From assembly GCF_019913785.1 (NCBI RefSeq), contig NZ_JAIOHK010000045.1, positions 1 to 55,005 on the forward strand: a stretch of 55,005 nt of DNA, read 5' to 3'. How positions within the stretch are numbered: position 1 is the first letter of the stretch; each line of letters opens with the position of its first letter. Below, one piece after another: positions 52,512 to 55,005 of this stretch. A program made the position numbers and the translations under genes. The notes under the pieces were generated by a model. The model was not told where the DNA came from, made no database searches, and was given only the letters and a program-made list of their open reading frames with translations. Source of the stretch: Altibacter sp. GTDB taxonomy: Bacteria > Bacteroidota > Bacteroidia > Flavobacteriales > Flavobacteriaceae.

Positions 52512-54431
52512 ATGCTGAATATTCATAATCTTTCGGTTTCTTTTCAAGGGGACTATTTGTTTGAGAAAATCACCTTCCAGCTCACACCGGGGGATCGCGT
52601 GGGATTGGTTGGTAAGAATGGTGCAGGGAAATCGACCTTATTACGAATAATTGCCAACGAACAAGAATACGATACAGGTTCCATTGCAACCGATAAAGAG
52701 GTTTCAATAGGCTTTTTAAAACAAGATATCGATTTTACCAAGGGGCAAACCGTGTTGGAGGAATCGTATGAGGCATTTACCGAAATTAAGAAACTGGAGA
52801 AAACCTTAGAACGGATCAATACCCAATTGGCCGAGCGAACCGACTACGAAAGCGATGCCTATCATCAACTTATGGTCGATCTCAACGAGGTGCAGCACCA
52901 ATATGAAATTCATGGGGGGTATAACTATCAAGGGGAAACAGAGCGTATTCTTCAAGGATTGGGATTTCAACGGGAAGATTTCAATAAGTTAACCGAAACC
53001 TTCTCCGGAGGATGGCGCATGCGGATCGAATTGGCAAAACTCCTATTGCAGAACAACGATATACTGTTGCTAGATGAGCCTACCAACCACCTGGATATTG
53101 AATCCATTTTATGGTTGGAAGACTTTCTAAAAAACTATCCGGGCGTGGTGGTGGTAGTATCTCACGATAAGATGTTTCTGGATAATGTGACCAATCGTAC
53201 CATCGAAATCTCTTTGGGGAAGATTTACGATTACAACAAACCCTATTCAAAGTATCTCGTGCAGCGAGCTGAATTGCGCGAGCAGCAATTGGCTTCGCAA
53301 AAGAATCAACAGAAGCAGATAGAGCAAACCGAAAAGCTTATTGAAAAGTTTCGTGCCAAGGCCAGTAAGGCGACTATGGCGCAATCGCTTATAAAGAAGT
53401 TGGACAAGATAGACCGTATTGAAGTGGACGAAGACGATAACAGTGTGATGTCGCTTCATTTTCCGGTATCGGTGACACCGGGCAAGGTGGTTATTGAAGC
53501 CTCTCATATTACCAAGGACTATGGCGAAAAGAAAGTGCTAAAGAACATAGATCTTTTGGTAGAACGCGACAGTAAAATAGCCTTTGTAGGTCAGAACGGG
53601 CAGGGGAAGTCTACGCTTGCCAAGATTATTGTTGGTGAAATTGAACACGGTGGCAAGATGAAGTTGGGCCACAATGTGCAGATTGCCTATTTTGCTCAGA
53701 ATCAGGCCGAGTATCTCGACGGAAGCAAGACCGTACTAGACACTATGATCGATGCAGCCAACGAAAAGAACCGGGCCAAGGTTCGGGATATATTGGGGTC
53801 ATTTCTTTTTAGGGGCGATGAGGTGGATAAGTATGTTAGAGTACTAAGCGGTGGAGAGCGAAACCGACTGGCATTGGCGAAGTTGTTATTGCAGCCTTTT
53901 AACGTCTTGGTCATGGATGAGCCTACCAATCACTTGGATATAAAGTCGAAGAATGTATTAAAGGACTCGCTTCGGAAGTTTCAAGGCACCCTTATTTTGG
54001 TATCTCATGACCGGGATTTTCTACAAGGTCTGAGTAACAAGGTATACGAATTTAAAGACCATAAGATCAAGGAGTATTTAGGCGATATTGATTATTTCCT
54101 AGAACAGCGAAACATTCAGAATCTCCGAGAAGCGGAGAAGCGCACCGTTATGGCTTCAGAATCTAAAAAAGGGGATACCTCGGGAAAGCAATCGTACGAA
54201 AACCAAAAGAAATTAAAGTCGCTTAGCAATAAACTGAGTAAAATTGAAGCCAATATCAACAAACTGGAACGAGAAATTAAGGCGATCGATGTAGAGCTTG
54301 CTGTCAATTACGATGCGACCATTGCCAAACCAAATTTCTTTGATGCCTATCAGGCTAAGAAAGATAAGCTGAGTCAATTAATGACCGAATGGGAAGCGAT
54401 TACGCTTCAGTTGGAAACAATTAGCGTTTAG
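52512..54431 (+). CDS. ABC-F family ATPase (Uup/YheS-like)
   Basis: This 639-residue soluble protein has two ABC domains. The first has Walker A GKNGAGKST (34-42), signature FSGGWRMRIELAK and DEPTNHLD. The second has Walker A GQNGQGKST, signature LSGGERNRLALAK and DEPTNHLD. A charged interdomain linker and a C-terminal coiled coil (about 575-635) complete it. ABC-F proteins bind the ribosome and help translation; some give antibiotic resistance. The paralog group is not decided here. I start it at ATG 52512 (MLNIHNLSVSF), not the upstream TTG at 52458. Confidence 0.93.
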   Translation: MLNIHNLSVSFQGDYLFEKITFQLTPGDRVGLVGKNGAGKSTLLRIIANEQEYDTGSIATDKEVSIGFLKQDIDFTKGQTVLEESYEAFTEIKKLEKTLERINTQLAERTDYESDAYHQLMVDLNEVQHQYEIHGGYNYQGETERILQGLGFQREDFNKLTETFSGGWRMRIELAKLLLQNNDILLLDEPTNHLDIESILWLEDFLKNYPGVVVVVSHDKMFLDNVTNRTIEISLGKIYDYNKPYSKYLVQRAELREQQLASQKNQQKQIEQTEKLIEKFRAKASKATMAQSLIKKLDKIDRIEVDEDDNSVMSLHFPVSVTPGKVVIEASHITKDYGEKKVLKNIDLLVERDSKIAFVGQNGQGKSTLAKIIVGEIEHGGKMKLGHNVQIAYFAQNQAEYLDGSKTVLDTMIDAANEKNRAKVRDILGSFLFRGDEVDKYVRVLSGGERNRLALAKLLLQPFNVLVMDEPTNHLDIKSKNVLKDSLRKFQGTLILVSHDRDFLQGLSNKVYEFKDHKIKEYLGDIDYFLEQRNIQNLREAEKRTVMASESKKGDTSGKQSYENQKKLKSLSNKLSKIEANINKLEREIKAIDVELAVNYDATIAKPNFFDAYQAKKDKLSQLMTEWEAITLQLETISV

Positions 54432-54437
54432 TACTTC

Positions 54438-54620
54438 ATGGAAGCACACTTTTTTCAATGTCCGTATTGTTGGGAGGAGATTTCCATGGTGTTGGATCCA
54501 TCGGTGGCCCGTCAAACCTATATAGAAGATTGTGAGGTTTGTTGTAATCCTATTGAGGTGACCCCTCAATTTGAGGATGGGATGTTGGTTGGATTTACCG
54601 CAAATAGTATTGAGCAATAA
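54438..54620 (+). CDS. CPXCG-motif cysteine-rich protein
   Basis: This 60-residue protein has two cysteine pairs, CPYC (Cys8 and Cys11) and CEVCC (Cys32, Cys35, Cys36), which suits a small zinc ribbon. It matches the family named for its CPXCG motif, although here the Gly is Trp (CPYCW). It begins six bases after the ABC-F stop and is probably co-transcribed. Function unknown. Confidence 0.85.
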   Translation: MEAHFFQCPYCWEEISMVLDPSVARQTYIEDCEVCCNPIEVTPQFEDGMLVGFTANSIEQ

Positions 54621-54637
54621 TATTTCTATTAAAGTGG

Positions 54638-54668
54638 TTGCGGATACAACTATTCCTTTGTATCTTTG
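54638..54668 (+). promoter_or_regulatory. Promoter of the initiator tRNA gene
   Basis: TTG at 54638-54640, a 20-base spacer, and TATCTTTG at 54661-54668, a full TAnnTTTG match. It lies about 72 bases before the mature tRNA. Confidence 0.7.
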
Positions 54669-54740
54669 CATTCCAAAATAATTCAGTCGGACCTATGAAC
54701 CGAGGGCTAAGCGCCAAGTTGAGGGTTTTGGAACATACAT

Positions 54741-54813
<73 letters not shown>

Positions 54814-54818
54814 CTAGA

Positions 54819-54849
54819 AACTCCCCAGATAACTCTGGGGAGTTTTTTT
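54819..54849 (+). terminator. Terminator after the initiator tRNA
   Basis: A perfect 11-bp stem AACTCCCCAGA/TCTGGGGAGTT with a 4-base loop TAAC and seven T. The T tract runs directly into the ATG of the next gene (54850). Confidence 0.9.
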
Positions 54850-55005
54850 ATGGCTGAATTTGTAGTTTATATCCTTTGGTCTGATGTTTTTTCTAAAACA
54901 TATATTGGATGTACTGGTAATTTAATGTCCAGGTTTTTATCACATAATGTTTTGGGTAAAAAAGGATGGACAGTTCGCTATCGCCCATGGCGAGTGGTCT
55001 ACGTA
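54850..55005 (+). CDS. GIY-YIG nuclease domain protein, N-terminal part
   Basis: The frame is cut by the window end after 52 residues. It starts MAEFVVYIL and has the GIY-YIG pattern: VYIL then TYIGCTGNLMSRFLSH, a conserved Arg, His-Asn, KKGWTVRYRP and WRVVYV. These are single-domain proteins of the UPF0213/YhbQ type. Members are predicted DNA endonucleases; the role of this small form is unclear. The ATG directly abuts the T tract of the tRNA terminator, so either the leader is very short or transcription comes from read-through. Confidence 0.85.
   Translation, partial: MAEFVVYILWSDVFSKTYIGCTGNLMSRFLSHNVLGKKGWTVRYRPWRVVYV

Noticed and set aside
52424-52547. A longer N-terminus for the DUF983 protein, which would overlap the ABC-F start.
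   Set aside because: The zinc-ribbon domain begins right after the ATG at 52424. The extra 41 residues have no family features and cover the divergent promoter region.

Overview
The window looks like chromosomal core DNA of a member of the Flavobacteriaceae (Bacteroidota), probably marine. The evidence is the full type IX secretion and gliding core gldK-gldL-gldM-gldN, the flavobacterial exosortase XrtF with its partner, two proteins with type IX (Por) C-terminal sorting domains, a periplasmic DUF3347/TonB receptor/HMA metal cluster, and several promoters of the Bacteroidota form (TTTG or TTG, about 20 bases, then TAnnTTTG) in AT-rich spacers. I see no insertion sequence, prophage, CRISPR array or rRNA. 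There is one tRNA, and no gene-free stretch longer than about 300 bases.

Layout. 1-3277: the tail of a probable S9 peptidase followed by two tandem POT peptide transporters. 3357-3890: an exported thioredoxin. 3912-8814 (minus strand): surE, a small membrane protein, lpxB, a NlpC/P60 lipoprotein and a ComEC-like channel. 8956-13068 (plus): a tail-specific protease, a lone DppC-type permease and an exported DNA/RNA nuclease. 13065-20152 (minus): the cell-shape operon mreB-mreC-mreD-mrdA-rodA, preceded by purH. 20282-23066: a MacB-type permease, a GAF/fRMsr-like protein, and xrtF with its associated gene. 23141-27810 (plus): a metal-handling cluster of exported cysteine- and histidine-rich proteins plus a TonB-dependent receptor. 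27949-28989: a tiny Lys/Ala/Pro peptide, a terminator and two small membrane proteins. 29132-31068: groES-groEL. 31285-36797: secreted and surface proteins. 36968-41470 (minus): miaB, a sigma-54 activator, lptE, a tetratricopeptide-like protein and secG. 41621-50875 (plus): a membrane protein, topA, a degenerate arginase-family gene and gldKLMN. 51008-55005: a DAO-type oxidoreductase, a DUF983 protein, an ABC-F ATPase, a CPXCG zinc-ribbon protein, initiator tRNA-Met and the start of a GIY-YIG nuclease.

Most genes serve the envelope: peptidoglycan elongation, lipopolysaccharide synthesis and export (lpxB, lptE), Sec and type IX secretion, surface sorting, and nutrient and metal uptake.

The observations most worth a second look are these: (a) a lipoprotein in the metal cluster that keeps the acetolactate-decarboxylase HxH-N10-H zinc pattern but appears to lack other active-site residues; (b) an arginase-fold protein with degraded metal ligands, joined to topA and placed directly before gldK; (c) sigma-54-like -24/-12 sequences before groES and before the tail-specific protease, in the same window as a sigma-54 activator with no sensor domain; (d) a 26-residue PAKKA-repeat peptide followed by a strong terminator just before the next gene. 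Start codons were revised where an upstream start would swallow a promoter or add a non-conserved leader (NlpC/P60, surE, endonuclease, groES, miaB, topA, DUF983, ABC-F and others). Several genes appear to start with TTG or GTG.
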